Of a stretch of 64,000 nt of DNA, positions 1-7,966 are shown one piece after another (position 1 is the first letter of the stretch; the number at the start of each line of letters is the position of its first letter). Position numbers and translations under genes: made by a program. The stretch comes from Oleomonas cavernae (GTDB lineage Bacteria; Pseudomonadota; Alphaproteobacteria; Zavarziniales; Zavarziniaceae). The notes beneath the pieces were generated by a model, which worked only from the letters and a program-made list of their open reading frames with translations, had not been told where the DNA came from and ran no database searches. Location of the stretch: contig NZ_QYUK01000011.1 of NCBI RefSeq assembly GCF_003590945.1, positions 4,000,909-4,064,908 of the forward strand, given 5' to 3'.

Positions 1-567
1 GACAGGGGATATTTTCGCCCGGAACAGGGCCTCCGAGACATAGATGTTGCCCAGGCCCGCGACCACCTTCTGGTCCAGCAGCGCGGCCTTGATCGGCGTC
101 CGGCGCCCGGCCAGGGCCGCCGACAGGGTCGCCCCGTCGAAGCTGTTGCCCAAGGGCTCGGGCCCGATGTCCTTCAGCAGGGGATGGGCGTCCAGCGTGT
201 CGCGGTGGTCCATCACCATCAGGCCGAAGCGGCGATGGTCGTTGAACACCACCCAGACCCCGCCCTCGGCCTTCAGGCGCAGATGGTCGTGGGTGCCGGC
301 TTCCGGCCAATCGCCGGCGCCCACATGCATCCGCCCCGACATGCCCAGGTGGCCGATCACCACCGCGCCGTCGTCCAGTTCGATCAGCAGATACTTGGCC
401 CGCCGCCTGATGGTCACGATCCGCCGCCCGGTCAGGCGTTCGGCGAAGCGCTCGGGAAAGGGCAGGCGCAGGTCGGGCCGGCGCACCTCGACCTGTGTCA
501 GGCGCCGGCCTTCCAGCGCGCGGGCGAGGCCGCGGCAAACGGTTTCGACTTCGGGCAGTTCGGGCAT
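1..567 (-). CDS. mutM: Formamidopyrimidine-DNA glycosylase, 3' end cut off by the window
   Basis: This is a base-excision repair glycosylase/AP lyase that removes 8-oxoguanine and other oxidised purines. The first 189 residues are visible. The N-terminus is MPELPEVET, so Pro2 (the catalytic nucleophile of the family) and Glu3 are present. The family's catalytic lysine is seen as Lys58 in RRAKYLL. The FNDHRRFG segment and the motif [16 protein letters not shown] are also typical. The C-terminal zinc finger lies beyond base 1. The start ATG is at 567. The sigma-54 regulator lies 32 bp upstream on the same strand, so some read-through is possible. In many alphaproteobacteria mutM neighbours ubiE, as here after an accessory insertion. 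Confidence 0.96.
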   Translation of the reverse strand, partial: MPELPEVETVCRGLARALEGRRLTQVEVRRPDLRLPFPERFAERLTGRRIVTIRRRAKYLLIELDDGAVVIGHLGMSGRMHVGAGDWPEAGTHDHLRLKAEGGVWVVFNDHRRFGLMVMDHRDTLDAHPLLKDIGPEPLGNSFDGATLSAALAGRRTPIKAALLDQKVVAGLGNIYVSEALFRAKISPV

Positions 568-599
568 GGCGCGAGCATAGCCACAACCCGAACGCCCCG

Positions 600-2504
600 T
601 CAGCCCCTCACGCGATAGGCCGTGGGCCGGATGCCCAGGGTCTTGAGGCGCGAGGCCAGGGTGGTGGGCTTGATGCCCAGCCGCTCGGCCGCCCCGCCGG
701 GCCCGGAAACCTTGCCGCCGGCGGCCCGCAAGGCGCCGACCAGGCTGGCCTCGTCGCGTGCCCGGCGGTCCTCCTCCGTCAGAATCGGCGCCGCCTCCCC
801 CAGCGGTGCCGTCGCAACCTCGACCTTCGGGGTGCCGTCGCCGGGCAGGTCCAGGCGCAGGCGGCCGTCGCGCGCCAGGATCACGCCGCGCTCGATGACA
901 TTCTCCAGCTCGCGGACGTTGCCCGGCCAGTCGTAGCGGCACAGCCGGCGCACGTCGCCCTGGCTCAGGGTCAGCTTGCCCGCCCCCGCCTTGCGGCCCG
1001 GCCGGTCCAGGAAGTGCAGCGCCAGCAGCGGAATATCCTCGGGCCGTTCGCGCAGCGGCACGGAATGGATCGGGAAGACGTTCAGCCGGAAGAAGAGGTC
1101 GCGGCGGAAGCGGCCGCGCTTCACCTCGGCTTCGAGGTCGCGGTTGGTGGCGGCGATCACCCGCACGTCGACGGCGCGCGTGCGCGCCTCGCCGACCCGC
1201 TCGAACTGGCCCTCCTGGAGCACCCGCAGCAGCTTGCCCTGGAGGTCGAGGGGGATCTCGCCCACCTCGTCCAGGAAGATGGTGCCGCCGCCGGCCAGCT
1301 CGAAGCGGCCGATGCGGTCGCGCAGGGCGCCGGTGAAGGCGCCGCGGCTGTGGCCGAAGAATTCGCTCTCGAACAGCTCGCGCGGGATCGCCGCGCAGTT
1401 GACCCGGATCAGCGGCCGGGCCGAGCGGTCGCTGGCCTGGTGGATGGCGCGCGCGATCAACTCCTTGCCGGTCCCCGATTCGCCGGTGATCAGGACCGAG
1501 GCGTCGGTGGGCGCCACCAGCTCGACCTGGCGCAGGATGGTCTGGATCTGGGCGCTGGTGCCGATGATGCCGCGGTGGTTGCCCTCCCGCCGGATCTCTT
1601 CCTGAAGATAGGCATTCTCCAGTTCCAGCCGCTTGTGCAGGGCATCGACCTCGTCGTGGGCGGCGCGCAGGCGCTCCTCCGCCTCGCGCCGCTGGCCGAT
1701 GTCGCGGAAGACGACCACGGCCCCCACCACCTCGCCGCGGTCGCGGATCGGCGTGCTGGTGTACTCGACCCACAGGGGGCGGCCGTCGCGGCGCCAGAAC
1801 ACCTCGTTGGCCACCTGGTGCACGGCGCCGTCGCGGAAGGCCGCATAGATCGGGCAGTCACCCTGCGGGTAGAGCGAGCCGTCGGCGTGATGGTGGTGCA
1901 CCGTCGCGTGCATGTCGGTGCCCACCAGTTCCTCCGCCGACCAGCCCAGCATGCGCTCGGCCGCCGGGTTGACGAAGGTCGTGGTGCCTTCGGCGTTCAC
2001 GCCGTAGATGCCCTCGCCTACCGCCCGCAGGATGAGCTGGTTCTCGCGCTCCAGATCCCGGAAGAAACGGGCCACCCGCTGCCATTCGGCGATGCCGCCC
2101 TGCATATAGAACTGGGCATCGGCATCGGTGTCGCGCCGCCGCCGCTCGTCGAGGTCGGTCAGGCCGACCAGCATCAACGGGCCCTCGGCGGTATCGATCC
2201 TGGTGCCGGCATATTCCAGGCGCACCGCACGGCCCTCGGCGCTGCGCGGGGTCAGGTTGCGGGTCCACCAGAACCCCTTGGCCAGGGCGGCCTGGGTGAA
2301 GACGATCAGGGCCGGCATCTGGCCGGGGTGAAGGGCGGAAAAGCGGGTGTCGCCGCCCGGCGCCAGCCCCAGCAGGCGGCAGGCCGCCGGGTTGGCCTCC
2401 ACCACAAGATCGGCGAAGGGATCGACCATCAGCAGGGGCTCGGGGCTGGCCTGCAGGGCGAGCGCGGCAAGTTGACTCTGGCCCATTTCACGAAATTTCG
2501 TCAT
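600..2504 (-). CDS. Sigma-54-dependent PAS-domain activator, likely regulator of cyanase
   Basis: This is a 634-residue bacterial enhancer-binding protein. Two PAS-type sensor regions (roughly residues 10-120 and 155-280) and a short linker helix lead into an AAA+ ATPase. The Walker A motif GESGTGKE starts near residue 341, the sigma-54 contact loop GAFTGA is near 388-393, and the Walker B motif reads [11 protein letters not shown] Fis-type helix-turn-helix ends the protein. PAS sensing plus GAFTGA means it should open sigma-54 promoters by ATP hydrolysis. The gene is divergent from cynS, which has a consensus -24/-12 promoter and three palindromes between the genes, so cynS is the obvious target (inference). 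One palindrome covers codons 2-5. Translation might instead start at Met7 (2486), which would put that site outside the coding region. The ligand is unknown; cyanate or nitrogen status is plausible. Confidence 0.93.
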   Translation of the reverse strand: MTKFREMGQSQLAALALQASPEPLLMVDPFADLVVEANPAACRLLGLAPGGDTRFSALHPGQMPALIVFTQAALAKGFWWTRNLTPRSAEGRAVRLEYAGTRIDTAEGPLMLVGLTDLDERRRRDTDADAQFYMQGGIAEWQRVARFFRDLERENQLILRAVGEGIYGVNAEGTTTFVNPAAERMLGWSAEELVGTDMHATVHHHHADGSLYPQGDCPIYAAFRDGAVHQVANEVFWRRDGRPLWVEYTSTPIRDRGEVVGAVVVFRDIGQRREAEERLRAAHDEVDALHKRLELENAYLQEEIRREGNHRGIIGTSAQIQTILRQVELVAPTDASVLITGESGTGKELIARAIHQASDRSARPLIRVNCAAIPRELFESEFFGHSRGAFTGALRDRIGRFELAGGGTIFLDEVGEIPLDLQGKLLRVLQEGQFERVGEARTRAVDVRVIAATNRDLEAEVKRGRFRRDLFFRLNVFPIHSVPLRERPEDIPLLALHFLDRPGRKAGAGKLTLSQGDVRRLCRYDWPGNVRELENVIERGVILARDGRLRLDLPGDGTPKVEVATAPLGEAAPILTEEDRRARDEASLVGALRAAGGKVSGPGGAAERLGIKPTTLASRLKTLGIRPTAYRVRG

Positions 2505-2539
2505 CAGGAAACGATATTTCGTAACTTACGATATTTCGT
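2490..2539. promoter_or_regulatory. Three 12-bp palindromes, probable enhancer sites of the sigma-54 activator
   Basis: Copies of ACGAWATTTCGT lie at 2490-2501, 2511-2522 and 2528-2539. The first copy is the perfect palindrome ACGAAATTTCGT. The other two read ACGATATTTCGT. Start-to-start spacings are 21 and 17 bp. The cluster lies 60-110 bp upstream of the cynS -24 element, the usual place for enhancer-binding protein sites. It also covers the start of the regulator gene, so the regulator may control its own expression. Confidence 0.75.
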
Positions 2540-2598
2540 GATGGCCGGCCAGGGGCAAATCGCCCGGAAAGCCGCGACGATGCCGCGCTTTCCCCTTC

Positions 2599-2613
2599 TG
2601 GCACGGCCCTTGC
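2599..2613 (+). promoter_or_regulatory. Sigma-54 (-24/-12) promoter of cynS
   Basis: The sequence TGGCACGGCCCTTGC matches the RpoN consensus TGGCACG-N4-TTGC exactly. The GG at 2600-2601 and the GC at 2612-2613 are separated by the required 10 bp. Transcription would start near 2624-2626, about 24 bp before the cynS ATG. It faces cynS, and the divergent gene encodes a GAFTGA-containing activator. Confidence 0.88.
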
Positions 2614-2648
2614 GCTTGAAGTGGCAGGGTAGAACAGAGGGTGATCCC

Positions 2649-3134
2649 ATGAAGCGTGAAGACCTGACCGAGAAGATCCTGGACATCAAGCGCGAGAAGG
2701 GCTGGACCTGGAAATCCATCGCCGAGGCGATCGGCGGCCATTCCCCCGTGCTGATCACCGCGGCCCTGCTGGGCCAGATGAAGCTGACCAAGGCCCAGGC
2801 GACCGAGGCGGCCAAGCTGTTCGAGCTTTCCCTGGGCGAGGAGCGGATGCTGAACGAGGTGCCCTATCGCGGCTCATTCCAGGCCCCGCCCACGGATCCG
2901 CTGATCTACCGTTTCTACGAGCTGGTGATGGTCTACGGCACCACCTGGAAGGAACTGATCCAGGAAGAATTCGGCGACGGCATCATGTCGGCGATCGACT
3001 TCGATTTCGAGATGGAGCGTCTGCCGGATCCCCGTGGCGACCGGGTCAAGATGACCATGTCGGGCAAGTTCCTGCCCTACAAATACTACGGTGCCACGGG
3101 CAATTCCCCGGCCTACGGCTACAAGGAGGACTGA
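2649..3134 (+). CDS. cynS: Cyanate hydratase (cyanase)
   Basis: Cyanase converts cyanate and bicarbonate to ammonia and CO2, which detoxifies cyanate and frees nitrogen. The protein has 161 residues, close to the usual 156. It has the N-terminal helical DNA-binding-like fold and the cyanase catalytic domain. The family's active-site residues are all present: Arg88 and Glu91 in LIYRFYE, and Ser114 in MSAIDFD. They keep the spacing of the E. coli residues 96, 99 and 122. The ATG at 2649 follows the purine-rich GAACAGAGGGTG. The gene stands alone, without a carbonic anhydrase or transporter beside it, and is preceded by a sigma-54 promoter. It is convergent with the esterase gene, with only 4 bp between the stops. 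Confidence 0.97.
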   Translation: MKREDLTEKILDIKREKGWTWKSIAEAIGGHSPVLITAALLGQMKLTKAQATEAAKLFELSLGEERMLNEVPYRGSFQAPPTDPLIYRFYELVMVYGTTWKELIQEEFGDGIMSAIDFDFEMERLPDPRGDRVKMTMSGKFLPYKYYGATGNSPAYGYKED

Positions 3135-3138
3135 GCGC

Positions 3139-4335
3139 TCAAGCCGCGGCCCGGTTCGCCAGGGCCGCATAGGCCGCCATCTCGAACTGGGCATAGGCCA
3201 TCAGCGACGGCATGTCGCCGTAAGGCAGGACCTGGGAGGCATAGAAGCCGCCGATGCCGTTCTGCCGGTCGATCCAGTAGTAGAGATTGGCGATGCCCGA
3301 CCAGGCGAGGGTGTTGGCGGGACGCCCGGTCGGCATCGGCTGGTCGTTCAGCATGAAGCTGTAGGCCCAGGACATGGTCTGGCCGGGCAGGAACTGGATC
3401 TCCAGCGCCATCTCCGGCATCACGCTGGGCAATTCCCGCAGCTTGAGTTCGCCCAGGCCGTTGCCCTCGGCCATCCTGACCGTCTCGGGCTTCAGCACCC
3501 GGCCGTTGGGACCGGCCCCGTCGTTCAGCCACATGCGGATGAAGCGGCAATAGTCGCCGACGGTCGCATAGAGGCCGTGGCCACCCATGTCGACTTCCGG
3601 ATCGGCCGGCAGCAGCGGCTCGGGGATCGGCGCCAGCGAGCCGTCGGCCCCGCGCTGGTGCACCAGGGCCAGGCGCTGGCGCATCGACGGCGTCAGGGTG
3701 AAGCCGGTGTCGGCCATGCCCAGCGGCTCGAAGATCCGCTCCTTCATGACCTGGCCCAGACGCTGGCCGGTGATCCCTTCGACCACCTGGCCGCACCAGT
3801 CGATGTTCATGCCGTATTCCCACTGCTCGCCCGGATCGGCGATCAGGTGCGATTGCAGCGACAGGCGGGTGCAGCCGATGATGCTGGCCCGGCCGGTGGC
3901 CGCCGCCTCGTCGAACAGGCGCTGGTTCGAGAATTCGTAGCCGAAGCCCGCGGTGTGCAGCATCAGCATGCGGGTGGTGATCTCGCGCCGGGGTGCCCGC
4001 AGGCGCGGCCGGCCATCGGCGTCCAGGCCTTCCAGCACCTTGACCTTGGCGATTTCGGGGGCATAGCGGCTGGCCGGGGCGTCGAGGTCCAGGCGCCCCT
4101 CCTCGACCAGTTGCAGCACCGCCGTCCCCGTGATCGCCTTCGAGCACGAGAAGATGGCAAACACCGTGTCGGTGGTCATCGGCTGATTGCTGCCCAGCAC
4201 CCGCACGCCCGCCGCCCCCTCGTAGGTGGTGCCCTGGGCGTCGGTGAGCATGGCGACGATCCCGGGGATCGCCGGGGTGCCCTGGACCGATTGCGCCAGG
4301 ATGGCGTCGGCCGTCGTCTTGAAACCGCTGTTCAT
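3139..4335 (-). CDS. Class C beta-lactamase-fold serine hydrolase (family VIII esterase-like)
   Basis: This is a 398-residue serine hydrolase of the beta-lactamase/penicillin-binding-protein fold. Numbered from the ATG, the SxxK motif is Ser63-Cys-Ser-Lys66 (SCSK) and the conserved tyrosine is Tyr174 in WEYGMN. A late WSG segment probably replaces the KTG box. Proteins of this type are often carboxylesterases rather than true beta-lactamases. I see no signal peptide, which favours a cytoplasmic esterase. The start is ATG at 4335, with GGAGGA six bases upstream. An in-frame TTG one codon earlier is less likely. The natural substrate cannot be told from sequence. Confidence 0.85.
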   Translation of the reverse strand: MNSGFKTTADAILAQSVQGTPAIPGIVAMLTDAQGTTYEGAAGVRVLGSNQPMTTDTVFAIFSCSKAITGTAVLQLVEEGRLDLDAPASRYAPEIAKVKVLEGLDADGRPRLRAPRREITTRMLMLHTAGFGYEFSNQRLFDEAAATGRASIIGCTRLSLQSHLIADPGEQWEYGMNIDWCGQVVEGITGQRLGQVMKERIFEPLGMADTGFTLTPSMRQRLALVHQRGADGSLAPIPEPLLPADPEVDMGGHGLYATVGDYCRFIRMWLNDGAGPNGRVLKPETVRMAEGNGLGELKLRELPSVMPEMALEIQFLPGQTMSWAYSFMLNDQPMPTGRPANTLAWSGIANLYYWIDRQNGIGGFYASQVLPYGDMPSLMAYAQFEMAAYAALANRAAA

Positions 4336-4495
4336 CAAGCTTCCTCCGCTACTTCTTGTTATGGCGGCAGCTTAGCCGCGCCGGGCCGCGCGCGCACCCT
4401 CGAATGGGTGGGGCGCGGGCCTTGCGCCGAAAGGCCGCTGAAGAGCCGCCGCGCAACGCTGGCGAGGCCCGCGCCGGGACGCTATGGTTCGCGCC

Positions 4496-5263
4496 ATGAC
4501 ACAGGACGACGCGATCAATTCGGCCGAGAAGGTCACCCATTTCGGCTTCGAGACCGTGGCCGAGGCCGACAAGGCGCGCCGGGTGCGCGGCGTCTTCGAT
4601 GCCGTGGCCAAGCGCTATGACATCATGAACGACCTGATGTCGGGCGGCGTACACCGGCTGTGGAAGGCGGCGCTGATCGACTGGATGAACCCGGCCAAGG
4701 GCACCCACCTGCTGGACGTGGCGGGCGGCACCGGCGACATCGCCTGCCGCTTCCTGGACCGGACCGGGCCGGATGCCCGGGTGACTGTGGTCGACATCAA
4801 TGCCGAAATGGAGTTGGTGGGCCGCGACCGCGCCATCGACCAGGGCCGCCTCAACATCGGCTGGGCCGTCGGCGATGCCGAGAAGCTGCCGGTCAAGGAC
4901 CGCTCGGTCGACTACGTCACCATCGCCTTCGGCATCCGCAACGTGACCCGCATCCCCCTGGCGCTGAAAGAGATGCGCCGAGTGCTGAAGCCGGGCGGCC
5001 GCTTCATCTGCCTGGAATTCTCCAAGGTGGTGATCCCCGGCCTCGACCAGATCTATGAGGAATATTCCTTCAAGGCGATCCCGCGCATCGGCAAGCTGGT
5101 CACCGGCAACGCCGATGCCTACCAGTACCTGGTCGAAAGCATCCGCCGCTTCCCCGATCAGGACACGTTTGCCAAAATGATCGCCGAGGCGGGGTTCGAG
5201 CGCGTCCAGGTCCGCAACCTGACCGGCGGCGTCGCCGCCCTGCATTCCGGCTGGCGCCTGTAG
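4496..5263 (+). CDS. ubiE: Demethylmenaquinone/2-methoxy-6-polyprenyl-1,4-benzoquinol methyltransferase
   Basis: UbiE is the SAM-dependent C-methyltransferase of ubiquinone (and menaquinone) synthesis. The 255-residue protein begins with the typical THFGFETV segment. It has the SAM-binding glycine motif [12 protein letters not shown], the UbiE signatures [18 protein letters not shown] and AFGIRNV, and the C-terminal [14 protein letters not shown] 4496 gives the usual family N-terminus. An in-frame ATG at 4484 would add four residues. The gene stops 3 bp before ubiB, so the two are almost certainly co-transcribed. The 160 bp upstream, shared with the divergent esterase gene, must hold both promoters; I saw no clear consensus. 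Confidence 0.97.
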   Translation: MTQDDAINSAEKVTHFGFETVAEADKARRVRGVFDAVAKRYDIMNDLMSGGVHRLWKAALIDWMNPAKGTHLLDVAGGTGDIACRFLDRTGPDARVTVVDINAEMELVGRDRAIDQGRLNIGWAVGDAEKLPVKDRSVDYVTIAFGIRNVTRIPLALKEMRRVLKPGGRFICLEFSKVVIPGLDQIYEEYSFKAIPRIGKLVTGNADAYQYLVESIRRFPDQDTFAKMIAEAGFERVQVRNLTGGVAALHSGWRL

Positions 5264-5266
5264 CCG

Positions 5267-6829
5267 ATGTTCAAAGCCCTGCGTCATGCCCTGCGCCTGT
5301 TCCGCGTCGCCCGCCGGCTGGCCGTCCATGACGCGCTGTTTCCGGCCGAACTGACGGAAGAACTGCCGCTCTCGGCCCGGGTCGGGCGCAAGCTGCTCTC
5401 CATCCGCCTGTTCAGCCGCGGCCATCCCGAACTGGAGGGCAAGAGCCAGGGCGAACGCCTGGCCGTGGCCCTGGGCAGCTTGGGCCCCACCTATATCAAG
5501 CTGGGCCAGAGCCTGGCCGCCCGGCCCGACCTGGTCGGCGACCAGGTCGCCCGCGCCCTGATGCAATTGCAGGACCGGGTGCCACCCTTCCCGGCCAGCG
5601 AAGCCCGCCAGATCATCGAATACGAGCTGATGCGCCCGATCGGCGAGGCCTTCGCCTCGATCGACGAGGTCCCCGTCGCCGCCGCCTCGATCGCCCAGGT
5701 CCATTTCGGCGTAACCCACGAAGGCCGCGAAGTGGCCGTCAAGGTGCTGCGGCCGGGCATCGAGATCGCCTTCCGCCGCGACCTCGATGCCCTGGCCTGG
5801 GCCGCCGACCTGGCCGAGCGCTATGTGGCACCGCTGAAGCGCCTGCGCCCGCGCGAAATCGTCCGCATCCTGTCCGATGTCTCGTTCCTGGAGATGGACC
5901 TGCGCCTGGAGGCGGCCGCCGCCTCCGAACTCGGCCTGACCCTGAACGCCGAAGGCGGCGTCACCGTGCCGGCGGTCGACTGGACGCGCACCGCAAGGCG
6001 GGTCCTGACCGTCGACCGGGTGCGCGGCATTCCCATCGGCGACCGCGAGGCCCTGGTCGCCGCCGGCCACGATCCCAAGGTGCTGGCGACCCGGCTGATG
6101 CAGAGTTTCCTCGACCAGGCGCTGGGCAACGGCTTCTTTCACGCCGACCTGCACCAGGGCAACCTGTTCGTGGTCGAGAACGGCACCATCGTCGCGGTCG
6201 ATTTCGGCATCATGGGCCGCCTGGGCAAGCCTATGCGCCGCTTCATGGCCGAGACCCTGTTCGGCTTCATCACCGCCGACTACATGCGCGTCGCCCGGGT
6301 CCATGCCGAGGCGGGCATCCTGCCGCCGACCAAGTCGGTCGAGCTGTTTTCCCAGGCCCTGCGCTCGATCGGCGAGCCGATCCTGGGCCGCGCCACCCGC
6401 GACATCTCGATCGCCCGGCTGTTGCAGCAGTTGTTCCTGGTGACCGACACCTTCGCCATGGAAACCCAGCCCGACCTCCTGCTGCTGCAAAAGACCATGG
6501 TGGTGGTCGAGGGTGTGGGCGGCATGCTCGACCCCACCATGAACATCTGGGAAGTGGCGCGGCCGGTGGTCGAACGCTGGATGGTCTCGACCTTCTCGCC
6601 CGAGCACCGCCTGATGGACGCGGCCGAAGGCGCCGCCGGCCTGATGCGCCGCCTGCCCGCCATGCTCGACAAGCTGGAAAAACTGGGCGGCCAGATCACC
6701 GAGAGCGGCCTGCGCCTGCACCCGGAAACCGCCAAGGCGATCGCCGACGGCCAGGCCAAGGCCCAGCGCCGCCTGTGGTGGGCGGTGATCGCGCTCGCCG
6801 CCGCCGTGGTCGTGATCGCGCTGACCTGA
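5267..6829 (+). CDS. ubiB: Ubiquinone biosynthesis protein UbiB (ABC1/ADCK-type atypical kinase/ATPase)
   Basis: UbiB is a membrane-associated member of the protein-kinase-like ABC1 family needed for ubiquinone synthesis, thought to mobilise lipid intermediates by ATP hydrolysis. The 520-residue protein carries the family-defining KxGQ motif (KLGQ, near residues 78-81). It also has the QDRVPPFPASEAR region, the AAASIAQVH nucleotide-binding segment, the catalytic-loop sequence NGFFHADLHQGN and the metal-binding VAVDFGIMG. The extreme C-terminus is a hydrophobic membrane anchor. It follows ubiE directly. Length and motifs are those of a full-length enzyme. Confidence 0.96.
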   Translation: MFKALRHALRLFRVARRLAVHDALFPAELTEELPLSARVGRKLLSIRLFSRGHPELEGKSQGERLAVALGSLGPTYIKLGQSLAARPDLVGDQVARALMQLQDRVPPFPASEARQIIEYELMRPIGEAFASIDEVPVAAASIAQVHFGVTHEGREVAVKVLRPGIEIAFRRDLDALAWAADLAERYVAPLKRLRPREIVRILSDVSFLEMDLRLEAAAASELGLTLNAEGGVTVPAVDWTRTARRVLTVDRVRGIPIGDREALVAAGHDPKVLATRLMQSFLDQALGNGFFHADLHQGNLFVVENGTIVAVDFGIMGRLGKPMRRFMAETLFGFITADYMRVARVHAEAGILPPTKSVELFSQALRSIGEPILGRATRDISIARLLQQLFLVTDTFAMETQPDLLLLQKTMVVVEGVGGMLDPTMNIWEVARPVVERWMVSTFSPEHRLMDAAEGAAGLMRRLPAMLDKLEKLGGQITESGLRLHPETAKAIADGQAKAQRRLWWAVIALAAAVVVIALT

Positions 6830-6834
6830 CGGGC

Positions 6835-7851
6835 TCAGTCCCTTCGCGCCTGGCGGCGGAAATCGGACGGTGCCAGCCCTTCCCAGCGCTTGAAGGCCCG
6901 CCGGAAATTGGCCAGCTCGCCGTAGCCCAGCGTATAGGCGATCTCGTCGATGCTCAGATGGGACGACTTCAGGTGTTCCATGGCCAGGGTGTGCCGCACA
7001 TCGTCCAGGACCTCCCGGAACGAGGTGCCCTCCGCCACCAGCCGGCGGTGCAGGGTGCGCGGGGTCATGTTGAACAGGCGCGCCACCACGGTAAGCGTGG
7101 GATAGCCGCCCTGCCGGTCGAGCAGCAGCCGGCGCAGGCGGGCGGCCAGCGACATCTGGCGCGTGAGCTTGTCGAGTTCGCGCTGGCAGATCTGGCGGGC
7201 ATCCTCGAAGGCGGCGGGATCGGCCATGCGCAGGGGCGTGTCGATCAGGTCGAGGGGGATGGCGAACCCGGCCCATGAGGTGCCATAGGCGAGGTCGGCC
7301 TTGAACAGCGCCCGCGCCAGGTCCGCATGGGCCGGCGCCGGGAAGGGGAAGGCGATGCCCTCGACCGGGCTCGTGCCTAGGCAGACCGTCTCGATCATGT
7401 TCTTGATCGTGAGAATGACCGCCTCCAGCACGACCACGCGCAACTCCCCCAGGGGCTCCACCTCTTCGAACAGGACCCGCATCGACCGTCCGCTCGCCGC
7501 CAGGCGGACCGTGACCAGCGAGGTGCGCACCGGCAGGTAGCGCTGGACGAGATCGATCGCCTGGCGAAGCGTGCCGCTGTTCATGGCGGCATAACCCAGC
7601 ATGCCGTGGGCGCTGGCGGTCAGGCGGTCGCCGACCAGGAGGCCCAGCGCCGGTTCGCGCGTGGTGTCCAGACCATCGCGCACCAGTTGCCGGAACCGCT
7701 CGAAAGAAAGCTCGAAAGCCGGGTCGGCGATCTGGGCGCGGGTCAGGCCGCTCAGGGCCAGCCATTGGGCGACGTCGCCGCCGCAGTCCGCGATCTGCTC
7801 CGCGATCTGGCGGACATAGTGGATGGCCAGCGGAAACTGCCGTGGGGTCAT
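6835..7851 (-). CDS. AraC-family regulator, probable activator of the divergent AlkB-type monooxygenase gene
   Basis: This 338-residue protein has an N-terminal ligand domain of the OruR/ArgR type (about residues 20-205). A C-terminal AraC double helix-turn-helix is recognisable in VARLFNMTPRTLHRRL and IAYTLGYGELANFRRAFKRWEG. Regulators of this layout often control neighbouring catabolic genes. It is divergent from the ferredoxin/FNR/AlkB fusion gene, with 115 bp between the starts. That gap holds a TGTCAA direct repeat. Control of the monooxygenase in response to a hydrophobic substrate is an inference from position. The stop is 5 bp from the convergent end of ubiB. Confidence 0.88.
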   Translation of the reverse strand: MTPRQFPLAIHYVRQIAEQIADCGGDVAQWLALSGLTRAQIADPAFELSFERFRQLVRDGLDTTREPALGLLVGDRLTASAHGMLGYAAMNSGTLRQAIDLVQRYLPVRTSLVTVRLAASGRSMRVLFEEVEPLGELRVVVLEAVILTIKNMIETVCLGTSPVEGIAFPFPAPAHADLARALFKADLAYGTSWAGFAIPLDLIDTPLRMADPAAFEDARQICQRELDKLTRQMSLAARLRRLLLDRQGGYPTLTVVARLFNMTPRTLHRRLVAEGTSFREVLDDVRHTLAMEHLKSSHLSIDEIAYTLGYGELANFRRAFKRWEGLAPSDFRRQARRD

Positions 7852-7861
7852 GGCGCCGGAT

Positions 7862-7888
7862 TGTCAAAAAATACCCCCTTCCTGTCAA
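7862..7888. promoter_or_regulatory. Direct repeat TGTCAA x2, candidate AraC-type operator
   Basis: TGTCAA occurs at 7862-7867 and 7883-7888, exactly 21 bp (two helical turns) apart. AraC-family proteins usually bind such tandem sites. It lies just upstream of the regulator start codon (7851) and 79 bp before the monooxygenase ATG. The repeat unit is only six bases, so chance is not excluded. Confidence 0.4.
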
Positions 7889-7966
7889 TGCCTCACCTCC
7901 CGGACAGACGGGCCCTGGCCTATTCCCCTAAGGGTCAGGAACCCACCCAACAGAGAGGGAAAAGCG

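Noticed and set aside
495-2640. Long plus-strand open frame upstream of cynS
   Set aside because: It is antisense to the sigma-54 regulator and has no start signal or family similarity. Only the cynS part from 2649 is real.
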